A stretch of 7,154 nucleotides of DNA from positions 1-7,154 of the forward strand of contig JANXNO010000460.1 of assembly GCA_025354075.1 (NCBI GenBank), given 5' to 3'. Position 1 is the stretch's first letter. Each line of letters begins with the position of its first letter. The notes below the pieces were generated by a model. It saw nothing but the letters and a program-made list of their open reading frames with translations, searched no databases and had not been told where the DNA came from. Origin of the DNA: Burkholderiales bacterium. GTDB lineage: Bacteria > Pseudomonadota > Gammaproteobacteria > Burkholderiales > Casimicrobiaceae. Of this stretch, positions 1-7,154 are shown in pieces. Position numbers and translations under genes: made by a program.

Positions 1-513
1 GCCAATGCAGGCCGCACGCAGCGGCGCGGTGCTGAGCTGTCCACCCGCGCACAACTGCTGCCCGGCCTGCAATGGGAGCTTGCGGCCAACACGCTGGAAG
101 CGCGCTATCGCGACGGTTTCAAAACCTGCGGCGCACCGCCGTGTCTCGCGCCCGCCGTCATCGTCGCAGCGGGTAACCGCTTACCGGGCGTACCGGATCG
201 CGCGGCGTGGACGGAGCTGAAATGGACGCATCCTGGCGGCGTCTACGCCGCAGTAGAGATGAAATATCAGGGGCGCATTTTCGCAAACGACGTCGGCACT
301 GAATGGGCTGAGGCAGTCACGTTGTTCGGCGCGCGCATCGGTGTGCAGCAGCAGTGGCGCGGCGCAAAGTGGGGTGTGTTTGTTCGAGGCGACAACCTGA
401 GCGGCAGAACGTATGCAGGCACGGTCATCGTCAACGAAGCGAATCGTCGTTACTACGAGCCAGCGGCGGGTCGAACCTGGTTGGCGGGGGCAAGTGTCGC
501 GATTGCCTGGTAA
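1..513 (+). CDS. TonB-dependent outer-membrane receptor, C-terminal part (5' end outside window)
   Basis: The frame is open from base 1 to the TAA at 511-513 and gives the last 170 residues of an outer-membrane beta-barrel. Visible family features are the strand and loop motif NAGRTQRRGAEL near the start, AAGNRLPGVP at about residues 56-65, the DNLSGRTYAGTVIVNEANRR stretch at 131-150, the EPAAGR turn at 153-158, and a C-terminal strand ending in an aromatic residue (SVAIAW), as barrel proteins need for insertion by the Bam machinery. A cysteine pair (C43 and C48, in KTCGAPPC) probably forms a small extracellular-loop disulfide. The plug domain and TonB box lie outside the window. By family the protein takes up a scarce ligand (siderophore, cofactor or sugar) with energy from TonB-ExbBD. 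The ligand cannot be read here. The gene converges on the PQQ dehydrogenase and cytochrome genes, so a PqqU/YncD-like role in PQQ uptake is a guess worth testing. Confidence 0.88.
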   Translation, partial: ANAGRTQRRGAELSTRAQLLPGLQWELAANTLEARYRDGFKTCGAPPCLAPAVIVAAGNRLPGVPDRAAWTELKWTHPGGVYAAVEMKYQGRIFANDVGTEWAEAVTLFGARIGVQQQWRGAKWGVFVRGDNLSGRTYAGTVIVNEANRRYYEPAAGRTWLAGASVAIAW

Positions 514-910
514 AAAACAATGCGTCAGTTGGGTGGTGCGGTAACGGGCAGCGGTTTATTCAGGTAAAGGGCGATTTCTGCGCACGTCCGTGCTGCCACC
601 GCTCGTCAATCGCAAACGCTCGCGAATACGCTCAGACCCGGTGTTCGACAGCAGGAGGCGGCTGGCGGCGGTAGTAACCGCGATGGGCAGGTTGTTCACG
701 CGCGTCCACAGCCGGGAACAAGGGCTTTATTTCTTTTGGAACCGCACTGCCTTTAGCTTTTCGCAATCAGCATTTCTGACCGAATGACTAGAGCGCCGCC
801 GCGCAAGATTCGGCTGTCAGTTTGGCGTCGCTGACTGGGCTCACTCGAGTGGACGGTGAGGCCTAATCCGTCGAACAGGCGACTGAATCGGCTACGCACA
901 TCGACAAAAG
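514..910. other. Long intergenic stretch without a convincing gene
   Basis: About 400 bases lie between the receptor stop and the stop of the six-cysteine protein, which converge on it. I find no clear rho-independent terminator after the receptor and no start codon with a good ribosome binding site. On the minus strand several short open stretches follow one another in different frames. One runs from inside the end of the neighbouring gene to a TAA at 753-755 and includes the peptide FVDVRSRFSRLFDGLGLTVH. Another ends at a TAA near 558-570 and includes SERIRERLRLTSGG. This could be a decayed gene remnant or just the chance openness of GC-rich DNA. I could not assign it to a family. Confidence 0.4.
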
Positions 911-1252
911 TTAACGAGAACTCCCGGCGTCCTGGGAAGCGCTGAGCCTGGGAGGCTTTTCATTCGATTTCTCGCATGTTTTTTTGTATTGCTCAATCGC
1001 TTGCTGTAACGATTCTCCGCTTAAAGCACCCCCCATTTGACACTGGCCCAGTCCGGCAGAGCACTGCGCTTGTGCAGCTCGATCATTCGTTTCGCGCCGG
1101 GCGCTTTGTGAACACTGTTGATAGATAGCGAGGCAAAGCTTTGGCTCGCTAGATTTGCCTGAGACTCTTTGTTGCATGAGCTGGCATTCCACGGATTGCT
1201 GTGCAAATGCTGCCGTGTTCAGCAAAAGCGCCACCACGAATATTTTTTTCAT
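911..1252 (-). CDS. Small exported six-cysteine protein, function unknown
   Basis: A 113-residue protein with a typical Sec signal peptide: MKK start, hydrophobic stretch to about residue 15, and an AFA-QQ cleavage site after residue 17. The predicted mature part is about 96 residues and has six cysteines at 23, 40, 47, 64, 71 and 93. Two C-x6-C pairs (40/47 and 64/71) lie 16 residues apart, which suggests two helices joined by disulfides in the periplasm. The rest is rich in Gln, Ser, Ala and charged residues, and the tail after residue 95 looks disordered. There is no CxxCH haem motif and no lipobox. The start is the first ATG after a purine-rich AGGTAGGG (about 1263-1269), whose spacing of about 10 nt is longer than ideal. 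It follows the cytochrome c gene on the same strand after 94 bases and could belong to the same transcript. I do not recognise a named family. Confidence 0.72.
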   Translation of the reverse strand: MKKIFVVALLLNTAAFAQQSVECQLMQQRVSGKSSEPKLCLAIYQQCSQSARRETNDRAAQAQCSAGLGQCQMGGALSGESLQQAIEQYKKTCEKSNEKPPRLSASQDAGSSR

Positions 1253-1322
1253 TTGCGCGCGCCCTACCTATACGCCCCATGCTGTTTTATTGTTTGGCAT
1301 GGTTTGTACACATCGAACTTTC

Positions 1323-1334
1323 CGATCTAGATCG
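1323..1334. repeat. 12-bp perfect palindrome
   Basis: CGATCTAGATCG reads the same on both strands and lies 13-24 bases past the cytochrome c stop codon, before the six-cysteine gene. There is no U-tract, so it is not an intrinsic terminator. It could be an operator for the downstream gene, an RNA-stabilising stem, or chance. Confidence 0.3.
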
Positions 1335-1346
1335 CGTGCGTGAGAA

Positions 1347-1658
1347 CTATTTCAAATTCAAAATGTACTTTGCCAGGATCAAAGCGTCTGCATCGGACAA
1401 TTGAGCCTGGGGCGGCATCATGTCTTCACCCCAAACCCCGGAGCCGCCTGCTTTAATTTTTTTGGCCACTGTTTCGGCGGCATTGGCGTCGGTGGCATAT
1501 TTCGCCGCTATCTCATTGAGTTTCGGCCCATACTTTCTTTTATCGACGTAATGGCATGCCAGACAATTGCTTTTGACCAGTAAATCATAATCGGCGAACG
1601 CAACGTCCATGGTGCCAGACAACATCAAAAATATAAATACGCTGATACTTTTTTTCAT
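1347..1658 (-). CDS. Periplasmic monohaem class I cytochrome c (c551-like)
   Basis: A 103-residue protein: a Sec signal peptide (cleavage likely AFA-DYD after residue 22) and an 81-residue mature domain, close to the roughly 82 residues of Pseudomonas c551. The haem is attached at CLACH (C32, C35, H36). The sixth ligand is most likely M81 in GVWGEDMMPPQ, which matches the GVWG...MPP loop of c551/c8 cytochromes. The C-terminal helix ends in LAKYILNLK. It carries single electrons in the periplasm. It follows the PQQ dehydrogenase gene on the same strand, so it is the likely electron acceptor that passes electrons on towards a terminal oxidase. The start is supported by GAGAG at 1666-1670, seven bases before the ATG. 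A strong terminator lies between the two genes, so expression needs read-through, processing or a promoter I could not see in the 77-base gap. Confidence 0.92.
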   Translation of the reverse strand: MKKSISVFIFLMLSGTMDVAFADYDLLVKSNCLACHYVDKRKYGPKLNEIAAKYATDANAAETVAKKIKAGGSGVWGEDMMPPQAQLSDADALILAKYILNLK

Positions 1659-1687
1659 TCAAACACTCTCGGCAAATATTCGGCAAC

Positions 1688-1724
1688 AAAAAAAACGCGC
1701 AGCCATGATCATGGCTGCGCGTTT
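1688..1724 (-). terminator. Rho-independent terminator after the PQQ dehydrogenase gene
   Basis: Positions 1693-1724 form a perfect 32-nt palindrome centred on GATC (1707-1710). As RNA this folds to a stem of about 14 base pairs, mostly GC, with a four-base loop. On the minus strand it is followed directly by a run of eight T (complement of 1688-1695). It starts 12 bases past the dehydrogenase TAA and ends about 30 bases before the cytochrome ATG. The plus strand has only TTT after the stem, so it should act mainly on minus-strand transcription. Confidence 0.9.
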
Positions 1725-1735
1725 CGTTCCAGAAA

Positions 1736-3001
1736 TTACTCTGGCTTCACGCGGTAGATAACGCCCTGGTCTTCAAGGGCAACGTAGAGATTGCCATCCG
1801 GACCCTGCACCGCTGAGCGGAAACGCCCGGTCGCCGTCGGCCACGACGCCTGGACTGCTGTCGCAGACAGTCCATCTGCGCTGATTTTGAGTATGTCTAA
1901 ACGGTTGCCCACTGGAGTGCCGTGGATGCCGATACCGGTGTAGCCAACGACCATCTGGCCGTCCCAGTCTTTCCACTGTTTGCCGGAGAGAAAGTCATTG
2001 CAGAACATACCCTGCGAAAGTCCATTGTTGTTCCATGCGGGCTTCAACGCGGTAGGGTAGGTCTTGAGGTCGGTCATCGGCATAAAGGCTGAGCGATTCT
2101 TTGGATCCATGGCGCCCATCTGGTTAGGCGAGTACCCGCAGTAGTTGTCCGGGCAATCGCCCCGGCCACCGACATTCGGGCGTGGATCCCAGCCACCGTT
2201 ACCGCCGTTGGTCACAGCCGTCACCTCATCGCTGTGCCATGGGCCGTTTTCAGCAGTGAATAACATGCTGTCGCCGGGGCGGAACGCGATGCCCTGTGGA
2301 TTGCGGAACCCGTAGGCAAATATGCGTGGATCGAAACCTGCAGGCGGCTTGTTACCTGGGGCAGCTTTGCCATCCCTGTCGATACGCAGCACTTTACCGC
2401 CGATGTAGGTGGGGCTCTGTGGCGCGCTGCCGTTATGGTTATCGCCGGTGGTCACATAAAGAAATCCATCCGCTGGACTGAAGCGAACACGCCCCCCGTT
2501 GTGCGCGCCAGGTCCGCCAAATGGGTGCTTTGTGGCGACGGGCTTGTAGCCAATGTCGGCGACGATATCGGTTCGGCCTGAGACGCTGGTAAGCGCTTCG
2601 TCAATCGCGAAACGCATCACGCGGTTGACAAGCTTGTCGTTGAGTTTTGAGCTTGAGAAAACGTAAATCAGACGATTTTTTGCGAAGTCGGGATCGATCG
2701 CGACGCCCATCATGCCGGCTTGGCCGTCGCAGAACAGGTCAGCGCTCGAGGATGAATATCCAGTGCTGCCGCCGATGCCGTGCAATTTGTTCACGGTGCC
2801 TGAGGGCAGTCGAACGGACAGACCCTTGCACTTTTCGGTAAAGAACATGGTGCCGTTTGGCAGGAACGCCATGTCCCACGGCAGCTCCAGCTTGTTCACC
2901 GCAACTTCCGTGGTGAGGGTAGGTGCCGCGGCCAGCAGACTTCCCGATGCAGCCAACCCCGCTGCGAGACATGCGAATTTAAAACTCTTAGTCATTTTCA
3001 T
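1736..3001 (-). CDS. PQQ-dependent aldose/sorbosone-type sugar dehydrogenase, periplasmic
   Basis: A 421-residue protein of the soluble glucose/sorbosone dehydrogenase family, a six-bladed beta-propeller holding PQQ and calcium. A Sec signal peptide covers about residues 1-24 (SLLAAA cleavage region). Family landmarks in order are LPWDMAFLPNG (40-50), GQAGMMGVAIDPDF (93-106), AHNGGRVRFSP (166-176, H167 the likely catalytic base), YVTTGDNHN (182-190), YGFRNPQGIAF (230-240, with R233 and N234 lining the active site), ENGPWHSDEV (251-260) and the last blade VQGPDGNLYVALEDQGVIYRV (398-418, split by no gap). By family it oxidises an aldose or similar aldehyde/hemiacetal and hands electrons to a periplasmic acceptor, here probably the adjacent cytochrome c. 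Mature cysteines at 58, 91, 283, 288 and 334 allow disulfides. The start at 3001 is chosen for its GGAG at 3008-3011 and the signal peptide. The frame stays open to 3181, but the extra 60 residues lack signal-peptide character and span the promoter. Substrate unknown. Confidence 0.9.
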   Translation of the reverse strand: MKMTKSFKFACLAAGLAASGSLLAAAPTLTTEVAVNKLELPWDMAFLPNGTMFFTEKCKGLSVRLPSGTVNKLHGIGGSTGYSSSSADLFCDGQAGMMGVAIDPDFAKNRLIYVFSSSKLNDKLVNRVMRFAIDEALTSVSGRTDIVADIGYKPVATKHPFGGPGAHNGGRVRFSPADGFLYVTTGDNHNGSAPQSPTYIGGKVLRIDRDGKAAPGNKPPAGFDPRIFAYGFRNPQGIAFRPGDSMLFTAENGPWHSDEVTAVTNGGNGGWDPRPNVGGRGDCPDNYCGYSPNQMGAMDPKNRSAFMPMTDLKTYPTALKPAWNNNGLSQGMFCNDFLSGKQWKDWDGQMVVGYTGIGIHGTPVGNRLDILKISADGLSATAVQASWPTATGRFRSAVQGPDGNLYVALEDQGVIYRVKPE

Positions 3002-3007
3002 TTTGTT

Positions 3008-3011
3008 CTCC
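3008..3011 (-). promoter_or_regulatory. Ribosome binding site that fixes the dehydrogenase start
   Basis: GGAG on the minus strand lies six bases before the ATG at 2999-3001. A second in-frame ATG at 2993-2995 is too far for ideal spacing. This site supports the 421-residue form over the 481-residue open frame. Confidence 0.8.
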
Positions 3012-3037
3012 AAAATATGTTTTAGGCAACCCATCCA

Positions 3038-3053
3038 TGCAACTATCGGGCCA
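3038..3053 (-). promoter_or_regulatory. Sigma-54 (-24/-12) promoter of the PQQ dehydrogenase gene
   Basis: The minus strand reads TGGCCCGATAGTTGCA. Compared with the sigma-54 consensus TGGCACG-N4-TTGCW it has one mismatch (C for A), and the invariant GG (3052-3051) and GC (3040-3039) are exactly ten bases apart. Transcription should start near 3027, giving a leader of about 26 bases that contains the GGAG site and little else. The gene for a sigma-54 activator ends about 140 bases upstream on the same strand, which makes a functional promoter likely. It also gives the dehydrogenase its own transcript rather than leaving it dependent on the activator gene's promoter. Confidence 0.82.
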
Positions 3054-3073
3054 CGCAAACCGGCAGCCGTCTC

Positions 3074-3088
3074 AAGTTGTCGGAACTT
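3074..3088. repeat. Small inverted repeat upstream of the dehydrogenase promoter
   Basis: AAGTT and AACTT arms, five bases apart, lie roughly 47-61 bases upstream of the predicted transcription start at 3027. This is rather close for an enhancer site of a sigma-54 activator, but it is the clearest dyad in this 193-base gap. The role is a guess. Confidence 0.3.
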
Positions 3089-3194
3089 CTCACAGGAGCG
3101 AGGGTATCGCATCCGAACCAACCTGGGCAACTTTGTTTCGATTAGCTCGTTACCGCACGAGGCGCGGGGCGCGACCACCAAGCTCCCGCCAAAT

Positions 3195-5225
<2,031 letters not shown>

Positions 5226-5404
5226 GCACTCTCCTTTTCTGCGGTCAAAATCTTTTACTAACTGCCTGCCGACGTATCTATTGCTGTCGATCTTTTGCGC
5301 GAGCGAACAACCGCAGTGTATCCCTGCCCATGCCTATTTGACGTATCGTTTGATGAGACAAATGCGCCCCTTTGAAACACTTCTGTACAGTGGTTGTTGC
5401 ATTT

Positions 5405-5447
5405 TGTGACATCTGCTTCCACCCTGCAGAATGTCGCGGTGTCACGA
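5405..5447. promoter_or_regulatory. Candidate upstream activator-binding (enhancer) sites
   Basis: TGTGAC at 5405-5410 faces an inverted GTCAC at 5441-5445, and two tandem octamers TGTCGCGG and TGTCACGA abut at 5432-5447. They lie about 65-107 bases upstream of the predicted transcription start at 5512, the usual place for binding by a sigma-54 activator. That the adjacent AcoR-type protein binds here is an inference. I could not find the same motif in a matching position before the dehydrogenase gene. Confidence 0.42.
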
Positions 5448-5485
5448 TGCTGGGCTGAACGATGCGCTGTTCGGTCGATCTAGCG

Positions 5486-5500
5486 TGGTACGAAGTTTGC
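5486..5500 (+). promoter_or_regulatory. Sigma-54 (-24/-12) promoter of the molybdenum hydroxylase genes
   Basis: TGGTACGAAGTTTGC fits the consensus TGGYRYR-N4-TTGC throughout, with GG (5487-5488) and GC (5499-5500) ten bases apart. The start of transcription should be near 5512, leaving a leader of about 93 bases. The next gene on the opposite side is a sigma-54 activator, which fits the classic divergent arrangement. Confidence 0.85.
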
Positions 5501-5592
5501 GTAATAAGCCCATAACGTAGCAGTGGTTTTCGTGCGGGCTCGGGTTCGGCGAGGTGGAGACTGCTGTATGCCAACGATTGTTTTTAGTTAAC

Positions 5593-5598
5593 GAGGAG
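5593..5598 (+). promoter_or_regulatory. Ribosome binding site of the [2Fe-2S] subunit gene
   Basis: GAGGAG lies six bases before the ATG at 5605. It decides against an in-frame GTG at 5554, which would add 17 residues not seen in this family and has no good site before it. Confidence 0.8.
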
Positions 5599-5604
5599 TG
5601 TGCG

Positions 5605-6075
5605 ATGTCAGTCAATATTCAAATGACGGTCAACGGAACGAAGGTGTCGGCAACCGTTGAAGCGTCGATGACGCTGGTCGAATTCATCCGTGAACACTTG
5701 CGTCTGACCGGGACGCACGTCGGGTGCAACACGTCGCAATGCGGTGCCTGCACAGTGCATGTCAACGGTCGCGCGGTAAAGTCTTGCAATCAACTAGTGG
5801 CGCAGGCAAATGGCGCGGACATTGTGACCATCGAAGGCTTGGCCGCCGCCAATGGCGACATGCACCCGATGCAGGCAGCGTTCAAGGAACATCACGGATT
5901 GCAATGCGGGTTTTGCACGCCGGGCATGGTGATGAGCGCTTGCGAACTCAACGGCAAGTTGGTTGATCCGACCGACGAGCAAATTCGCGCCAGTCTTGAC
6001 GGCAACATTTGCCGTTGCACCGGTTATCAAAATATCGTCTCGTCAGTGAAAGCTGGCTTGGCTGCCATGAAGTAG
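5605..6075 (+). CDS. [2Fe-2S] small subunit of a molybdenum hydroxylase (CoxS / xanthine dehydrogenase family)
   Basis: A 156-residue protein of normal length for the family with two iron-sulfur domains. The N-terminal plant-ferredoxin-like domain binds one cluster through C41, C46, C49 and C61 (GCNTSQCGACTVHVNG...SC). The C-terminal helical domain binds the cluster nearest the molybdenum through C101, C104, C136 and C138 (QCGFCTPGM and CRCTGY). Q100, just before C101, is the residue that contacts the molybdopterin cofactor in known structures. All eight ligands are present. There is no signal peptide, so the enzyme should work in the cytoplasm. The role is to pass electrons from the molybdenum centre to a FAD subunit or another acceptor. 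The stop is followed by 13 bases, including a TAAGGAG site, before the large-subunit gene, so the two are co-transcribed from the sigma-54 promoter upstream. Confidence 0.95.
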   Translation: MSVNIQMTVNGTKVSATVEASMTLVEFIREHLRLTGTHVGCNTSQCGACTVHVNGRAVKSCNQLVAQANGADIVTIEGLAAANGDMHPMQAAFKEHHGLQCGFCTPGMVMSACELNGKLVDPTDEQIRASLDGNICRCTGYQNIVSSVKAGLAAMK

Positions 6076-6088
6076 TAAGGAGCAACCT

Positions 6089-7154
6089 ATGAAGACAGAC
6101 GGAATTGGCGCACGCGTCACGCGCAAAGAAGACCACCGCTTTTTGACCGGCAATGGTCAATACACCGACGACATCATCCTGCCGCGCCAGACCTACGCGG
6201 TATTCGTGCGATCACCACATGCACACGCCACGATCAACAGCGTCGACGCGACCGCTGCGCTTGCGATGCCCGGCGTGGTGGCCGTATTCAGCGGCAAAGA
6301 TATTGAAGAGTCAAAGATTGGCGGGCTGCCCTGCGGCTGGGGCATCACCAGCAAAGACGGCACACCGGCGATTGAGCCACCGCACCCAATTTTGTGCATC
6401 GGCAAAGCGCGCTACGTGGGCGACCATGTAGCAGTCGTGATCGCTGAATCCATCGAGCAGGCGCGCAAAGGCGCGGACGCGGTCGAAGTGGATTACGGCA
6501 TCCTGCCCGCAGTAGTCGCCACCGGTACCGCAGCCGCGAGCAAAACTGCGGTGCATGATCAAGCACCCAACAACGTTTGCTACACGTGGGGTCACGGTGA
6601 CGAGGCGGGCGTAAAGGCCGCGTTCGCCAGTGCGCATCACATCAGCGAACTCTCATTAACCAATCAGCGCCTCGCGCCGAACGCGATGGAGCCGCGTGCA
6701 GCTAACGCTGCGTACGACCGTTCCAGCGAGAGCTACACGTTGTACGTCTCCAACCAGAATCCGCACGTCGAGCGTTTGCTGATGTGTGCGTTTGTGCTTG
6801 GAATTCCTGAGCACAAGCTGCGTGTCGTCGCGCCTGACGTAGGTGGTGGTTTTGGCTCAAAAATTTTTGTGTACGCCGAAGAAACAGTGCTCGTCTGGGC
6901 CAGCAAACGCGTGGGTCGTCCGATCAAATGGACGGCGGATCGCACCGAGGCGTTTTTGTCTGATGCGCATGGTCGCGACCATGTGACTAAAGCGCAGTTG
7001 GCGATGGACAAGGATGGCAAGTTCCTCGCCTTTCGCGTCGATACAACCGCTGCAATGGGCGCATATCTTTCGACGTTTTCTACTGCGGTGCCGACGATTC
7101 TGTACGGCACTTTGTTGGCCGGCCAATACACGACACCATCGATTTACGTCGAAG
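6089..7154 (+). CDS. Molybdopterin-binding large subunit of a molybdenum hydroxylase (CoxL-like), 5' part only
   Basis: The frame starts at ATG 6089-6091, six bases after TAAGGAG (6076-6082), and is open to the window end, giving the first 355 residues of a protein usually near 750-800. Residues 1-20 hold the family start (GxxVTRKEDHRFLTGNGQYTDDI begins at about 7). The alpha/beta hammerhead domain spans about 20-135, with VRSPHAHA at 40-47 and VGDHVAVVIAES at 110-121. The molybdenum cofactor domain starts at about 145, with NAMEPRA (199-205), SNQNPHVERLL (221-231) and the cofactor-binding GGGFGSK (252-258). These features match CoxL and related aldehyde/aromatic hydroxylases. The active-site loop that separates true CO dehydrogenase (AYRCSFR) from other members lies past the end, so the substrate is open. 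By context an aldehyde is more likely than CO. A FAD subunit gene may follow. Confidence 0.92.
   Translation, partial: MKTDGIGARVTRKEDHRFLTGNGQYTDDIILPRQTYAVFVRSPHAHATINSVDATAALAMPGVVAVFSGKDIEESKIGGLPCGWGITSKDGTPAIEPPHPILCIGKARYVGDHVAVVIAESIEQARKGADAVEVDYGILPAVVATGTAAASKTAVHDQAPNNVCYTWGHGDEAGVKAAFASAHHISELSLTNQRLAPNAMEPRAANAAYDRSSESYTLYVSNQNPHVERLLMCAFVLGIPEHKLRVVAPDVGGGFGSKIFVYAEETVLVWASKRVGRPIKWTADRTEAFLSDAHGRDHVTKAQLAMDKDGKFLAFRVDTTAAMGAYLSTFSTAVPTILYGTLLAGQYTTPSIYVE

Larger units (their letters stand above)
5226..5604. promoter_or_regulatory. Divergent control region between activator and molybdenum hydroxylase genes
   Basis: This 379-base gap serves both directions. On the activator side there is AGGAG at 5231-5235, and an 8-base direct repeat GACGTATC at 5271-5278 and 5340-5347. 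I found no convincing sigma-70 -35/-10 pair for the activator. In the middle are the palindrome CTGTACAG (5383-5390) and TGTGAC/GTCAC half-sites (5405-5447). On the hydroxylase side there is a sigma-54 promoter (5486-5500), a leader of about 93 bases and a GAGGAG ribosome binding site (5593-5598). No protein gene is supported within it. Confidence 0.7.

Noticed and set aside
945..960. Small hairpin AGCCT-GGG-AGGCT followed by TTT on the plus strand
   Set aside because: The stem is only five base pairs, the T run is short, and it lies inside the six-cysteine gene over 400 bases from the receptor stop. Too weak to call a terminator.
1277..1302. CCATGC/GCATGG inverted repeat between the cytochrome and six-cysteine genes
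   Set aside because: Six-base arms with a 14-base loop and no U-tract; too weak to assign a role.
1716..1731. GG-N10-GC (sigma-54-like) spacing on the minus strand before the cytochrome gene
   Set aside because: The TT of TTGC is missing and the match overlaps the terminator stem, so transcription from it would not be sensible.
3002..3181. N-terminal extension of the PQQ dehydrogenase frame
   Set aside because: It lacks a ribosome binding site, precedes a clear signal peptide, and covers the sigma-54 promoter and leader.
5554..5604. Upstream in-frame GTG start for the [2Fe-2S] subunit
   Set aside because: The added 17 residues are not typical of the family, and the GAGGAG site is perfectly placed for the ATG at 5605.
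6311..6640. Minus-strand open frames opposite the large-subunit gene (also 6733-7131)
   Set aside because: They mirror the strongly supported CoxL-like coding sequence and have no start signals or domains.

Overview
The window looks like part of a betaproteobacterial (Burkholderiales-like) chromosome. The grounds are GC-rich coding sequence, a TonB-dependent receptor, an AcoR-type sigma-54 activator, a c551-type cytochrome and a CoxS/CoxL-type molybdenum hydroxylase. The genus cannot be read from the sequence alone. There are seven protein genes, two cut by the window edges. I see no tRNA, rRNA, CRISPR array or insertion sequence.

Layout. Positions 1-513 (+) hold the C-terminal end of a TonB-dependent outer-membrane receptor. 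Positions 514-910 hold no convincing gene. Four genes then lie on the minus strand. Read in their own direction they are a sigma-54-dependent AcoR-family activator (5225-3195), a periplasmic PQQ-dependent sugar/aldose dehydrogenase (3001-1736), a c551-like monohaem cytochrome c (1658-1347) and a small exported six-cysteine protein (1252-911). A 32-nt perfect palindrome followed by a U-tract forms a terminator between the dehydrogenase and the cytochrome. Divergent from the activator, on the plus strand, are the small [2Fe-2S] subunit (5605-6075) and the molybdopterin subunit (6089 to the window end) of a xanthine oxidase/CO dehydrogenase-family enzyme.

How it fits together. The activator has GAF, PAS-like, AAA+ (with GAFTGA) and Fis-type HTH parts. 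Good -24/-12 (sigma-54) promoters lie on both sides of its gene. One (3038-3053, minus) sits about 26 nt before the expected mRNA start of the PQQ dehydrogenase. The other (5486-5500, plus) lies upstream of the molybdenum hydroxylase genes. The simplest reading is a small regulon in which one activator senses a small alcohol, aldehyde, ketone or sugar-like compound. It would then switch on a periplasmic PQQ oxidation system with its own cytochrome c and a molybdenum-dependent oxidoreductase. The substrate cannot be told from the sequence. The TonB receptor may supply PQQ or another nutrient, but that is only a neighbourhood argument.

Start-site note. The dehydrogenase reading frame runs open upstream to 3181. 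The signal peptide, the ribosome binding site and the sigma-54 promoter all place the real start at 3001.
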